DNA of 51,354 bases from an uncultured Alphaproteobacteria bacterium (GCA_902515765.1 CABXVZ010000007.1:1-51354); one strand, 5' to 3'. Positions 7,730 through 16,380 are shown, counted from the first letter of the stretch. Numbers and translations are program-made. Notes: generated by a model not told the origin, from the sequence alone.

Positions 7730-8923
7730 TTAAAGGGCGCTTAATATTTTTCTCGCATACCAATCATGAAAGACATGAGTAGGCTCATCCATCACGGGAG
7801 AAAAGCGACCTCCGTCAAAACCTTTGGCATATCGACCTTTTTGCATTCCCTCGACAACAAAAATATCCTCCTCAAAGACTGTTTTCCAGAGATTTGCATT
7901 TTCTCGCCGAGTTTGTTGATATTCATCTGATAGCATGGATGGATCAGAATAATAAATTTCAATATTTTCTCTTATTTTGCCAACTTCTAAGGGTTCAATA
8001 ATAAGACTAAACACATGGTCTTTTTGAACTCCCAATATTAAATTTGGAAACAAAACAATATATTCTCCTTTTTTATCCCACTCAGAACCTAGATTTTGAA
8101 ACTCTGTAAAATATTTTCCTGTTGAGTATCGAGGAATATATTTATTACTAATCTGGCCTGAATAGTGTCCATACTCCACTATATTTTCATGGTCTTCTAA
8201 TTTGGAATAGCTATTGAGACCTGGGTGAATCCAAGGGAGGTGATAAGACTCTAAGTAATTCTCTACAGCCAATTTCCAATTTGTATGAACATCAAGTTTA
8301 AAAGATGAATCGCTCATATCTGAGTACATGGGTTGATCAAAAGCTGTCCATCGATCTAGCAAGGGTTTATGAACTTCTTTAAAGGGGGGTGCTCTCCCAT
8401 CAGGGTTGACAAAGATAACATCTCTCCAGATATGAGAGCGTACTTCAATTAATGATAATTCACTTTTATCTATCTTGGTGTGATAATTATAGCCAGGTCC
8501 ACCAATATGGGGAGTAGAAAGGACTTCTCCTGTTTGCTTGTAACACCACGAATGGTAAGGACATCGAATTGCACCTTTTAAAACTGCAGGCTCTTCAATA
8601 AGTGTCATCCCTCGGTGACGACAAACATTTTGAAAAACATGAATTTTTTTATCTTGTGAGCTTCGAATTAATAAAAGAGGATTTTTAAAATAATTAACAG
8701 GCTTAACTGATCCTGGTTGGGGAAGATCTTTAACAAAACCAACTGCAAACCACCCTTTATTAAATAGATGTTCACCCTCCATCTCGAAGTACTCTGGCCT
8801 AATATAATAATCATTAGGTATACCACGAGCTTCATGGATAGGCTTAAGACATTTTTTTAATTGATTTTTTTTAGGTATCAGAAATCTGTCAATTTCAGTA
8901 TTTGAATAACTGACTTTCTCCAT
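7730..8923 (-). CDS. Rieske non-heme iron oxygenase, alpha subunit
   Basis: This oxygenase (397 aa) has a Rieske [2Fe-2S] centre C101-x-H103-x17-C121-x2-H124 and a catalytic mononuclear iron site of H228, H233 and probably D353. The residue bridging the two centres, normally Asp, is Glu (E225, in NYLESYHLPWIHP). From memory, a bridging Glu is typical of oxygenases acting on quaternary amines (carnitine CntA, glycine betaine GbcA, choline monooxygenase) rather than on aromatics. The substrate is therefore more likely a methylated amine, but this is inference. No small beta subunit is adjacent, which fits the homotrimeric type. It is upstream of the ferredoxin reductase on the same strand. Confidence 0.9.
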   Translation of the reverse strand: MEKVSYSNTEIDRFLIPKKNQLKKCLKPIHEARGIPNDYYIRPEYFEMEGEHLFNKGWFAVGFVKDLPQPGSVKPVNYFKNPLLLIRSSQDKKIHVFQNVCRHRGMTLIEEPAVLKGAIRCPYHSWCYKQTGEVLSTPHIGGPGYNYHTKIDKSELSLIEVRSHIWRDVIFVNPDGRAPPFKEVHKPLLDRWTAFDQPMYSDMSDSSFKLDVHTNWKLAVENYLESYHLPWIHPGLNSYSKLEDHENIVEYGHYSGQISNKYIPRYSTGKYFTEFQNLGSEWDKKGEYIVLFPNLILGVQKDHVFSLIIEPLEVGKIRENIEIYYSDPSMLSDEYQQTRRENANLWKTVFEEDIFVVEGMQKGRYAKGFDGGRFSPVMDEPTHVFHDWYARKILSAL

Positions 8924-8980
8924 AAGACTTACTTATTTACTTCCTATTTCCATTTCAGATAAGCAACCATCAGCACATAA

Positions 8981-9008
8981 AATATATATTTATCAATATT
9001 TTTGACAA
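8981..9008 (-). promoter_or_regulatory. Candidate promoter of the Rieske oxygenase gene
   Basis: On the minus strand, TTGTCA (9008-9003) is followed after 16 bases by TATATT (8986-8981), about 58 bases before the ATG at 8923. The match is reasonable, but AT-rich DNA produces such matches by chance. Confidence 0.3.
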
Positions 9009-9014
9009 GATTCA

Positions 9015-9047
9015 TAGAGATTTTCTCCAAATTATAGAAAAACTCTA
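9015..9047. promoter_or_regulatory. Near-perfect 12-bp dyad upstream of the methyltransferase-like gene
   Basis: The arms TAGAGATTTTCT (9015-9026) and AGAAAAACTCTA (9036-9047) pair at 11 of 12 positions around a 9-base centre. It sits in the 174-bp divergent gap, 51 bases before the GTG at 9098 and just after a TTGACA (9002-9007). No T-run follows on either strand, so an operator is more likely than a terminator. Confidence 0.45.
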
Positions 9048-9097
9048 ATATAGAAATTTATGGGTTTCTAGTTTAAAAAAACTGTAAGGAGAAATAA

Positions 9098-10192
9098 GTG
9101 GGGAAGAAAAAATTAAATTTTTTTGATTCAAGAGATAAATACTTATCTTTTATAAACTCAACAAATGAGAAAAGTAAAATTGCTTTTGAAATTGCAACTT
9201 ATTTAAAAAAGACAAAAATAAAAGGAGATGCTTTTAAGATATTCGATGCAGGCACAGGAGATGGCACTATCATTTCAACCCTCTTATCAGCTGTTCACGA
9301 TAAATTTCCAGAAGATCCCATAATAGTTGTTGGAAAAGAAATTAGTATAGATGATATAAATGCCCTATTAAGTTACTTAGGATATAGATTTTATGAGCAT
9401 AAAAATTTAGTTTTTTGTGTTACGAATGTTTCTTACCAAGATATCTACAACCAAAATTTTGATGACTGTAATTTTTTAAAGAAAGAGTTAACTGGAAATT
9501 CTAGCTTTAGCTTCAATCAACAACTAATGAGTATGAGTGATGTTATTAAGAAAAATTGGGAATTAAAAGAAGATAGCACTTCAACAGTTTTAAGACCTAA
9601 ACAAAAAAGTTTTATGGCTATTTATCGAAAAGATCAAAAAATATCATTAAATCATCTAATACCCGAAAATTTGAAGGACATACCAAAATTGTATGACTTT
9701 GTTATTGCCTCTCAAGCATTTCGTTTGCGATCACCCTACCAAAGGACTTTAAATCTAGTTCTATTACCCTTATTAAAGATGCTGGACAAGAAAGGTCAAT
9801 TATTTTTTATTTATTCTTCCGGCAACGACTTTACTAAAAAAATTTTAAATCAATTTTTTCCTAAACTAACTCCATATCAATATAATGATCCATGGGCCTT
9901 TATCTCCCATATTTCAAATAGTATTCCTAGTTTTAGAAAAAAATACAAGGTATCTGTGTCGAGTTTTTTATTTTCATTTCTCAATATTTCTTTGTCATCA
10001 AAAAGGAAGTTTTCTCCCATGAATTCATTGGGGCTTTGGAATGCAATTACTTATGTTGGTCAAATATCTGAAGATGAGCAAAAAAAAATATCTATTAATG
10101 TAAATTTTCTAGATAAAATAAGCAATATCGCCAAAAAATTAAACTTAAAGTTTAAAGATAATATTTTGCATTTTCAAAAAAATAGTGAGTAG
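9098..10192 (+). CDS. Putative class I SAM-dependent methyltransferase, substrate unknown
   Basis: I do not recognise the specific family. The 364-residue product has a Rossmann-type methyltransferase pattern: motif I IFDAGTGDGT (about 48-57), an acidic residue after the second strand (GKEIS), a strand-4 segment LYDFVIASQAF (about 200-210) and a post-motif segment LKMLDKKGQLFFIYSSG. Between motif I and strand 4 is an unusually long segment of about 100 residues that may form a substrate cap. The C-terminal third is rich in Ser, Lys and Phe, with no clear domain. The GTG start is preceded by AAGGAG at proper spacing. It stands alone on the plus strand, convergent with trxA (3-bp gap). Confidence 0.6.
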   Translation: MGKKKLNFFDSRDKYLSFINSTNEKSKIAFEIATYLKKTKIKGDAFKIFDAGTGDGTIISTLLSAVHDKFPEDPIIVVGKEISIDDINALLSYLGYRFYEHKNLVFCVTNVSYQDIYNQNFDDCNFLKKELTGNSSFSFNQQLMSMSDVIKKNWELKEDSTSTVLRPKQKSFMAIYRKDQKISLNHLIPENLKDIPKLYDFVIASQAFRLRSPYQRTLNLVLLPLLKMLDKKGQLFFIYSSGNDFTKKILNQFFPKLTPYQYNDPWAFISHISNSIPSFRKKYKVSVSSFLFSFLNISLSSKRKFSPMNSLGLWNAITYVGQISEDEQKKISINVNFLDKISNIAKKLNLKFKDNILHFQKNSE

Positions 10193-10195
10193 ACT

Positions 10196-10522
10196 TTAAA
10201 GGTGGCTACTGACCCAGTTTTTTAAATCCTCTTCAGAGCTTAATCCAATTTTTGTGTCAGCTACAGATCCGTTTTTAAATAACATAATAGTTGGAATACT
10301 TCTTATTCCAAAATTAGCAGGAGCTTGAGGATTTTCATCAATATTAATTTTTTTAACTGCAACTTTTCCATCTAACTGAGACGCTACATTTTCTAGAATC
10401 GGGCCCAAAGCTTTACAAGGACCACACCATTCTGCCCAAAAATCCACTAAAATTGGTTGTTTATTTGAGTCTTCAAGCACACTTTGCTGAAAATCAGCAT
10501 CTTTAATTTGTTCAATAGCCAT
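10196..10522 (-). CDS. trxA: Thioredoxin
   Basis: This is a cytosolic disulfide reductase of standard size (108 aa). The active site is WAEWCGPCK near residues 28-36, and the cis-proline loop is RSIPTIMLF. It is last in a minus-strand run after tsaE, amgK and murU. In many alphaproteobacteria addB and addA (double-strand break repair) lie between murU and trxA; here only 16 bp separate them, so those genes are missing from this locus. It can reduce ribonucleotide reductase, whose genes lie about 6 kb away together with a glutaredoxin. Confidence 0.95.
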   Translation of the reverse strand: MAIEQIKDADFQQSVLEDSNKQPILVDFWAEWCGPCKALGPILENVASQLDGKVAVKKINIDENPQAPANFGIRSIPTIMLFKNGSVADTKIGLSSEEDLKNWVSSHL

Positions 10523-10538
10523 GCATTATATATGGGAT

Positions 10539-11183
10539 TTATTTTTGATATTTCAAATATAATTCTCTAGTTCCTATGTGTGGATTAAATATTGATGTTT
10601 CAAATCCATAAAGCTTTTTTCTTTGGGAGCAATCTTTCCAATATTTTGCTATATCAAATTTTTCTGGATAGGAATTTAGAGCAGAGTGTCTTAGTAAATG
10701 ACAACCCTGGAATTGTGTATTCTTCTTTAAGGCTGGAAAATTTATTATTGAGTTGCTAGAAATATTTAAATCTAAAAAATTACTTTTTGAATTAATTAGT
10801 AAAAGATTTTCAATATTATTATCTTTTTGAAAAAAACGAATTGCGCTTTTTATTTCTAAATTAAATTCAGGATGCCAAAGGTTATCAGTATTTAAAATAA
10901 GAATATCTTGATTTTGAATTTTTTTTATCCCTCCTCCAGTGCCAAGAATATCTATCTCATGAGAGATTTTAATATGAGGATAATTTTGTTTTAAAAATTT
11001 TTGTAGAATATCCGCTTGGTAGTGTGTATTAACATAAATGTTATCCAATGATAAACTTTCAATAAGTTCTAATGCATAAGTTATCAAAGGTTTCTGATTT
11101 ACATTCAATAAGGGTTTAGGAATTTTCTCAGTTAAATCTCCCATTCGAGAACCAAAACCAGCAGCTAGAATTAGGGCATCCAT
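10539..11183 (-). CDS. murU: MurU-type sugar nucleotidyltransferase (peptidoglycan recycling)
   Basis: This is a predicted N-acetylmuramate alpha-1-phosphate uridylyltransferase (214 aa). The nucleotide-binding signature LAAGFGSRMGDLTEKIPKPLL is at the N-terminus, with the metal-binding Asp in ILILNTDNLWHPE near residue 110. It directly abuts the AmgK-type kinase. Together these two form the salvage route from N-acetylmuramate to UDP-MurNAc that bypasses MurA, known from Pseudomonas and Caulobacter. It is slightly shorter than characterised MurU (about 225-240 aa). The name rests on the family plus the AmgK neighbour; a different sugar-1-phosphate substrate remains possible. Confidence 0.8.
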   Translation of the reverse strand: MDALILAAGFGSRMGDLTEKIPKPLLNVNQKPLITYALELIESLSLDNIYVNTHYQADILQKFLKQNYPHIKISHEIDILGTGGGIKKIQNQDILILNTDNLWHPEFNLEIKSAIRFFQKDNNIENLLLINSKSNFLDLNISSNSIINFPALKKNTQFQGCHLLRHSALNSYPEKFDIAKYWKDCSQRKKLYGFETSIFNPHIGTRELYLKYQK

Positions 11184-12152
11184 TTATTTTGTTTTTTTGT
11201 AAACTTCCTCAAAGAGTTCTCGAAGATCCCAAAACCTTAGATACTCCACGTGCTTTAAAATTTGAGTCCATGTAGATTTTCGGTATTTTTTTAAATATTG
11301 CGGTTTACCACTTCTATATAGGTTTATCCAATTTCCCAGTATTCTAAGATTTCTGGCTAAACTAACGAGATGAATATCATAAGTAATATCTCTTAGAGTT
11401 TGATTTGATTTTTTAGCATATTCTTTGATACATCTATCCTCTACTTTTGGTGAATATTGTCGACGTGCATCAAAGATTAGTGAGGCAATATCAAGGCAAG
11501 GGTGATTGTAGTGAAGGTCTTGATGATCGATGACAAATATTTTTCTTTTATAATAAATGAGGTTCTCAAGAAAAAAATCACCATGCGCTAACCTTGGCTT
11601 ATATTTAGTAATTTTTTCGAGGTTTTTTTTTAGTGATAACTTTATGAGCCGACTCAAATAATATCCTATTTGGATCTTATGATCAAAATATCCGATATAT
11701 GTTTCTATTCCTGTTAAGGCCTCCTTCATTAAATTAGTATGAGCCTTATCAGGAATACCTAAAAATTTTTTTCTCGGCCTTTGAAGATGAATGATGTTTT
11801 GAAGTGCCTTAGGAAGAATAGTTTTTATTTCTTCTCTTTTAAAATATTTTGAGGAGTTATTTGTTGGGTAGTAATCCATTAATAAATACTTTAGAGATTT
11901 ATTTTCTTCTAAGATCCTAGGTGTCAATAACCCTTGGGATTCGAGAACTTTATCTGCTCTGAGATATCTTAAAAACTCAGAGGGATTATTTTGAAAAGAT
12001 AACAATAAAAACTTTTGATTAGCAGTTTTACAAAGTTGAAATATTTTATTAGATGCATCTTTATTAAAAATTAGTTTTCCACCTATTCGAATATTTTTTC
12101 GAGCTAATTGTTTTTTGATCTTAGATAAGTTTATTGGATTTGTTGAAGCCAT
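11184..12152 (-). CDS. amgK: AmgK-type anomeric sugar kinase / phosphotransferase
   Basis: This 322-residue protein has the aminoglycoside-phosphotransferase fold. The catalytic loop is LAHGDFFLENLIYY (near residue 190), followed by the metal-binding VIDHQD; the later NHPCLDIASL is also family-typical. In this position AmgK phosphorylates the anomeric carbon of N-acetylmuramate or N-acetylglucosamine for MurU. Its start overlaps the end of tsaE by 22 bp, and its end abuts murU. The sequence is lysine-rich and diverged, so substrate specificity is inferred from gene context rather than from diagnostic residues. Confidence 0.8.
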   Translation of the reverse strand: MASTNPINLSKIKKQLARKNIRIGGKLIFNKDASNKIFQLCKTANQKFLLLSFQNNPSEFLRYLRADKVLESQGLLTPRILEENKSLKYLLMDYYPTNNSSKYFKREEIKTILPKALQNIIHLQRPRKKFLGIPDKAHTNLMKEALTGIETYIGYFDHKIQIGYYLSRLIKLSLKKNLEKITKYKPRLAHGDFFLENLIYYKRKIFVIDHQDLHYNHPCLDIASLIFDARRQYSPKVEDRCIKEYAKKSNQTLRDITYDIHLVSLARNLRILGNWINLYRSGKPQYLKKYRKSTWTQILKHVEYLRFWDLRELFEEVYKKTK

Positions 12153-12583
12153 TTTGTATTTTGAGATTGTATATCAATAATTCTTTTTGTTTTTTCAACT
12201 TCAATCTTAATAAACAAAGCTTCCTGATAGTATCTTTTTTTGAGACTATTGAGAGGCCATTCTATTATGAGGCAGTGATCCATCATATAATCTTCTAAAT
12301 CAATATTAATGTTATTTACGACTTGATAAAAATCAAAGTGAACTAAGTTTACTTGTTTTAAATGGTAGTGATTTTCTCTTTGATATGTAGGGCTGCCCTG
12401 AAAATGAAAATTTACTTCATTTATATCGGATAATATCTTGATTAAATGTCGAGTAAATGTCGTTTTACCAGAGCCCATCTCTCCTTCAAGAAAGATTATT
12501 TGTTGGGAGGCCAATGTAGGTGCCAACTTCTGCGTTATGGCAGAGAGGTGTTTTTCTTGTTTAACTAAAAAGCGAAGATTCAA
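12131..12583 (-). CDS. tsaE: tRNA threonylcarbamoyladenosine biosynthesis ATPase TsaE
   Basis: This P-loop ATPase (150 aa) works with TsaB and TsaD to make the t6A37 modification of ANN-decoding tRNAs. Walker A is GEMGSGKTTFTRHL (about residues 34-47). The conserved SPTYQ segment and VHFDFYQV (metal-binding Asp) follow, then LIIEWPLN near residue 105, matching the TsaE pattern SPTF...H.DLYR...IEWP. It begins one base after the metK stop and overlaps amgK. The adjoining tsaE-amgK-murU order is typical of alphaproteobacteria. Confidence 0.92.
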   Translation of the reverse strand: MNLRFLVKQEKHLSAITQKLAPTLASQQIIFLEGEMGSGKTTFTRHLIKILSDINEVNFHFQGSPTYQRENHYHLKQVNLVHFDFYQVVNNINIDLEDYMMDHCLIIEWPLNSLKKRYYQEALFIKIEVEKTKRIIDIQSQNTKWLQQIQ

Positions 12584-13756
12584 TTATGCCAATGACTTGA
12601 AGTCAGAGACAAGATCTAACGCTTCCCATGAAAAAGCACCAGTACTACTATTATGAGATCTTCCAAAGTGTCCATAAGCTGCTGTCTGTTCGTAAATAGG
12701 CTTATTTAATTGAAGTTTTTCTCTTATTCCTTTTGGAGAAAGGTTCATTATCTCAGGGATAGCTGCTTCAATTTTTGCTTCATCAATAGCATTGGTTCCT
12801 TGAGTATTTACATAAATAGACAAAGGTTTTGCAACTCCAATAGCATAGGATAGCTGGATAGTACACTGAGTACTTAAACCTGCAGCTACAATGTTTTTAG
12901 CTAGGTATCGAGATGCGTAAGCTGCCGAACGATCAACCTTGGTAGGGTCTTTACCTGAGAAGGCTCCACCGCCATGAGGGGCTGCTCCACCATATGTATC
13001 GACAATAATTTTCCTTCCCGTTAAGCCTGTGTCTCCATCTGGTCCACCAATAACGAAGTTACCTGTTGGATTAACATAATACTCTTTATCGTCTAGATCT
13101 TTTAATAACTCTTCAGGGATAGAATTCTTAAGAGCAGGGTTGACGATTTCTTTTACATCACTAGGGGAAAGTCCCTCTGCATGTTGTGTAGATATCACCA
13201 CTGATGTGACAGCATTGGGTTTGCCATCAACATACTTCAGAGTAACTTGACTTTTTGAGTCAGGTTCCAAGCCCTTCATGCTACCATTTTTTCTTCCCTC
13301 AGCCATTAGCTCTAAAATTTTATGAGAATAGTAAATAGGTGCTGGCATTAATTCTGGTGTTTCAGTACAAGCATACCCAAACATAATTCCTTGATCTCCC
13401 GCACCTTCGTCTTTGTCAGTTGAAGAGTCTACGCCCATAGCTATGTCAGCTGACTGTCCATGAAGAAGATATTGAACATCTGCAGTTTGCCAATGAAATC
13501 CCTCTTGTTCATACCCTATATCTTTAATACAGTTTCTAACTTTTGAGATAATCTCTTCTTTATCTTCTTGAACTGGGCCTCTAATTTCACCTGATAAAAC
13601 TACTTTGTTAGTAGTAGTGAGTGTTTCACAAGCTACTCTTGCATAAGGATCTTTTGCAATAAAATGATCCACCACCGCATCAGAAATACGATCAGAAACC
13701 TTATCAGGGTGGCCTTCCGAAACAGACTCAGATGTAAAAATAAAATCTTTTCTCAT
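12584..13756 (-). CDS. metK: S-adenosylmethionine synthetase
   Basis: MetK (390 aa, full length) makes SAM from methionine and ATP. Family signatures are the N-terminal [21 protein letters not shown], the ATP-binding [12 protein letters not shown] and the phosphate-binding [16 protein letters not shown]. It lies 2 bp after ahcY, which in turn follows adenosine kinase, so the operon holds SAM synthesis and both steps that clear its by-product. Elsewhere in alphaproteobacteria metK is often next to lnt/trmB; here those genes are 33 kb away without it. Confidence 0.97.
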   Translation of the reverse strand: MRKDFIFTSESVSEGHPDKVSDRISDAVVDHFIAKDPYARVACETLTTTNKVVLSGEIRGPVQEDKEEIISKVRNCIKDIGYEQEGFHWQTADVQYLLHGQSADIAMGVDSSTDKDEGAGDQGIMFGYACTETPELMPAPIYYSHKILELMAEGRKNGSMKGLEPDSKSQVTLKYVDGKPNAVTSVVISTQHAEGLSPSDVKEIVNPALKNSIPEELLKDLDDKEYYVNPTGNFVIGGPDGDTGLTGRKIIVDTYGGAAPHGGGAFSGKDPTKVDRSAAYASRYLAKNIVAAGLSTQCTIQLSYAIGVAKPLSIYVNTQGTNAIDEAKIEAAIPEIMNLSPKGIREKLQLNKPIYEQTAAYGHFGRSHNSSTGAFSWEALDLVSDFKSLA

Positions 13757-13758
13757 GA

Positions 13759-15039
13759 TTAATACCTATATGTATCTTTCTTGAATGGTCCTTGATTTTC
13801 AATACCTAAATAATCACTTTGATCTTTGGACATTTGAGTCAGCTTAGCACCAACTTTTTCTAAATGAAACATTGCAACCATTTCATCTAATTTTTTTGGT
13901 AAAACATAAACTTTATTTTCATAATTTTTATAATTTTCCCATAGCTCTATTTGAGCTAATACCTGATTAGAAAATGATGCGCTCATAACAAAACTTGGAT
14001 GTCCGGTAGCGTTACCAAGATTTACTAATCTTCCTTTTGAAAGAATAATCAGCTTCTTACCATCTGGAAAGGTTACCTGATCTACTTGAGGCTTAATTTC
14101 TTCCCATTTGTAATTTTGTAAATCATCAATTTGGATTTCGTTATCAAAGTGTCCAATATTACAAACTATTGCTCGATCTTTCATTTTTCTCATATGGTCT
14201 TGAGTAATAATATCTTTGTTACCTGTAGCAGTAACAAAAATATCTGCATATTGGCATGCATCATCCATGGTTACAACTTCGTAGCCTTCCATTGCTGCTT
14301 GTAAGGCACAAATTGGATCAACTTCAGTTACTTGAACTCTAGCACCAGCACCTCGAAGACTTGCAGCGCTTCCTTTGCCTACATCTCCGAAGCCACAAAC
14401 GACTGCAACCTTACCTGCCATCATTACATCAGTACCTCTACGAATACCATCAACTAAACTTTCTTTACATCCATATAGATTATCAAACTTACTTTTTGTT
14501 ACAGAGTCATTAACATTAATTGCAGGAACCTGAAGAGACCCTTTTGATGCCATTTGCTCTAATCGAAGAACGCCTGTCGTGGTTTCCTCTGAGAGTCCTT
14601 TTACATTCTTTAAAAGTTCGGGATATTTTTCGTGCATACGAAGAGTTAAATCTCCACCATCATCTAAAATCATATTGGGCACCCAACCGTCAGCCTCAAT
14701 TGTTTGGTCAATGCACCACCAAAATTCTTCTTCATCCATTCCCTTCCAGGCAAACACTGGAGTTCCTGATTGTGCAACCGCGGCAGCGGCATGGTCTTGG
14801 GTTGAATAAATATTACACGAGCTCCATCGACATTTAGCACCAAGTGCTACTAGTGTTTCGATTAGAACAGCTGTTTGAATAGTCATATGCAAACAGCCCA
14901 TAATATTTGCTCCAGCTAAAGGTTTTGTTTCACCATATTGCTCACGAATTGCCATTAATCCTGGCATTTCCGTCTCAGCTATTTCTATTTCTTGTCTCCC
15001 AAATGCGTGCTGAGATATGTCTTTTACTTTGTAATCCAT
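13759..15039 (-). CDS. ahcY: S-adenosylhomocysteine hydrolase
   Basis: This NAD-dependent enzyme (426 aa) splits SAH into adenosine and homocysteine, relieving product inhibition of methyltransferases. Signatures include [16 protein letters not shown], the block [13 protein letters not shown], the NAD-binding [21 protein letters not shown] and the C-terminal [20 protein letters not shown]. The ATG is preceded by AAAGGAGG. The product adenosine would go to the upstream adenosine kinase and homocysteine back towards methionine for MetK. A weak AT hairpin lies in the 55-bp gap before it. Confidence 0.97.
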   Translation of the reverse strand: MDYKVKDISQHAFGRQEIEIAETEMPGLMAIREQYGETKPLAGANIMGCLHMTIQTAVLIETLVALGAKCRWSSCNIYSTQDHAAAAVAQSGTPVFAWKGMDEEEFWWCIDQTIEADGWVPNMILDDGGDLTLRMHEKYPELLKNVKGLSEETTTGVLRLEQMASKGSLQVPAINVNDSVTKSKFDNLYGCKESLVDGIRRGTDVMMAGKVAVVCGFGDVGKGSAASLRGAGARVQVTEVDPICALQAAMEGYEVVTMDDACQYADIFVTATGNKDIITQDHMRKMKDRAIVCNIGHFDNEIQIDDLQNYKWEEIKPQVDQVTFPDGKKLIILSKGRLVNLGNATGHPSFVMSASFSNQVLAQIELWENYKNYENKVYVLPKKLDEMVAMFHLEKVGAKLTQMSKDQSDYLGIENQGPFKKDTYRY

Positions 15040-15094
15040 TAAATCCTCCTTTTAGCTAGATTGTTAAAAATAAAATATTTTTTATTGAATGTCT

Positions 15095-16114
15095 TCAAGA
15101 TCTTTTAACTCTGGGTCCAAGCTGTTGAATAACCTCAACTGCTCTCGTATTTCCATTTTTCAAAGCCTCATCGATAGTCTTTCCTGATAGATAAAAGTCT
15201 AAAAAACCTGCCGCAAAATTATCACCTGCTCCGGTTGTATCTATGACATTTTCTACTCTCTCAACAGATTGGTGATTAACCTCTTCATTAAAAAAATAGA
15301 AAGCTCCCTCAGCCCCTGAAGTCATTACTACTTTTTTTCCAAAGGCTTTAAAAAATAAGCCAACATCTGCCATAGTCTCACATTGACAAAACATCTTTGC
15401 TTCATCAAAGTTACAAAATACTAAGTCTACATTTTTAGCAATAAAGTCTTTTAGCTCATCTCTATGTCTATCTACACAAAATGGGTCAGAAAGAGAGAGA
15501 GATGTTTCTATATTTTTATCTTTAGCCATATCGCCAAATTTTCGTAAAGTTTTTTTAGTTAAGTCGTGATCCCAAAGATATGACTCCATATAAATGTGAT
15601 CAATATCTTTTAAAATTTCTTCATTGATTTCTTCTGGATTTAATTGTGAACCTATCCCGATGTGCGTTGCCATAGTTCTTTCACCATCCGGTGATACTAA
15701 AATATTACAACACCCAGTGGGTAATTCATTTTTTTTCACAATACCTTGAAATAATATATTTGCTTTTTGTAAATCTTGGATAAAAGCATTGCCATACTCG
15801 TCATCATTAACTTTCCCATAAAAGCTTGCTTCATGAGAACCAAAGTTAAGCTCGTGAACTGTATTGCATACCGACCCCCCAGAGGTCATTAGCGGGTTAC
15901 TAAAGCTAGATCTAATTTTTTGAATCTGAGACTCTTCTATCAAAGTCATTGAGCCTTTTGATAACTCTAATTTACTTATTACGTCGTCATCTACTTGACA
16001 AATAACATCTACAAGCGCTGTTCCTACACCTAGAATTTTTTTCACTAGATGAAAATAAGGCATTTTATTGTGAGATCTATTAAAAAATGGTTTTTTGATA
16101 TGAAAGTTATACAT
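15095..16114 (-). CDS. Adenosine kinase (PfkB family)
   Basis: This PfkB-family sugar kinase (up to 339 aa) has the N-terminal motif KKILGVGTALVDVICQVDDD, a GGSVCNTVHELNF substrate-binding block and the catalytic signature DTTGAGDNFAAGFL near the C-terminus. Its place directly before ahcY and metK points to adenosine as substrate, draining the SAH hydrolase reaction. The longest frame starts at an ATG (16114) with no ribosome site. An ATG at 16063 or a GTG at 16045 would give an N-terminus closer to the family, so the first 17-23 residues are doubtful. It is divergent from nrdA. Confidence 0.88.
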   Translation of the reverse strand: MYNFHIKKPFFNRSHNKMPYFHLVKKILGVGTALVDVICQVDDDVISKLELSKGSMTLIEESQIQKIRSSFSNPLMTSGGSVCNTVHELNFGSHEASFYGKVNDDEYGNAFIQDLQKANILFQGIVKKNELPTGCCNILVSPDGERTMATHIGIGSQLNPEEINEEILKDIDHIYMESYLWDHDLTKKTLRKFGDMAKDKNIETSLSLSDPFCVDRHRDELKDFIAKNVDLVFCNFDEAKMFCQCETMADVGLFFKAFGKKVVMTSGAEGAFYFFNEEVNHQSVERVENVIDTTGAGDNFAAGFLDFYLSGKTIDEALKNGNTRAVEVIQQLGPRVKRS

Positions 16115-16321
16115 AAATGGAGATGGGTTTTTTCTATCGGTTTAATCGAATCTAGGCTTTGAAAAAGAACGACGAAAGTAATGTGAATTAAAGGTTTTAG
16201 GAACATATTCGCTTATAAAAAAAAATTAGTAGAAACCTGTGCATATTTCCAAATAAATTGTGAATTGAATCACAAAATTCTAATTGAATTTATTGGGTTT
16301 TAAGAATTTAATAAAAATAAT
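16115..16321. other. Gap between adenosine kinase and the nrd promoter
   Basis: No gene is visible in this AT-rich stretch. It serves as the leader region of the adenosine kinase-ahcY-metK operon (minus strand) and the upstream region of nrdA. I searched for a SAM- or SAH-sensing riboswitch, which would suit the downstream genes, and could not convincingly assemble one. It contains a CRP/FNR-like palindrome listed separately. Confidence 0.5.
16258..16275. promoter_or_regulatory. CRP/FNR-family-like palindrome
   Basis: TTGTGA-ATTGAA-TCACAA is a perfect palindrome of the form TGTGA-N6-TCACA, the classic CRP-type consensus. It lies between the divergent adenosine kinase and nrdA genes, with its centre about 55 bases before the nrdA -35 element. 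CRP/FNR-family proteins recognise such sites, but which regulator this organism uses is unknown. Confidence 0.5.
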
Positions 16322-16351
16322 TTGACTAGCTTTGTCTATAGATTGTATAGT
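16322..16351 (+). promoter_or_regulatory. Promoter of the nrdAB operon
   Basis: TTGACT (16322-16327) and TATAGT (16346-16351) are spaced by 18 bases, close to the sigma-70 consensus. Transcription would start near 16358, about 58 bases before the nrdA ATG. The first NrdR-like box overlaps the spacer and -10, and the second covers the region just after the start site, as expected for a repressor. Confidence 0.6.
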
Positions 16352-16380
16352 CACTAGGCAAAAGACACTAGATCTAGTAT
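16333..16380. promoter_or_regulatory. Tandem NrdR boxes
   Basis: The downstream box at 16365-16380 (ACACTAGATCTAGTAT) agrees closely with the NrdR consensus ACACwATATATwGTGT and contains a perfect 12-bp palindrome. A weaker box at 16333-16348 has the core CTATAGATTG. Their starts are 32 bp apart, about three helical turns, the spacing NrdR needs. They overlap and follow the nrdA promoter, so repression at high dATP is predicted. No nrdR gene is in the window. Confidence 0.7.

Noticed and set aside
14520..14837. Plus-strand frames of up to 105 residues opposite ahcY, and similar frames opposite pnp, infB and polA
   Set aside because: They lie wholly within well-conserved genes on the other strand, have no ribosome sites and no recognisable motifs; they are shadow frames.
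16115..16321. Possible SAM or SAH riboswitch before adenosine kinase-ahcY-metK
   Set aside because: The gene content would suit one, but I could not build the conserved stems or pseudoknot of known SAM/SAH classes by eye; a covariance-model search would decide.
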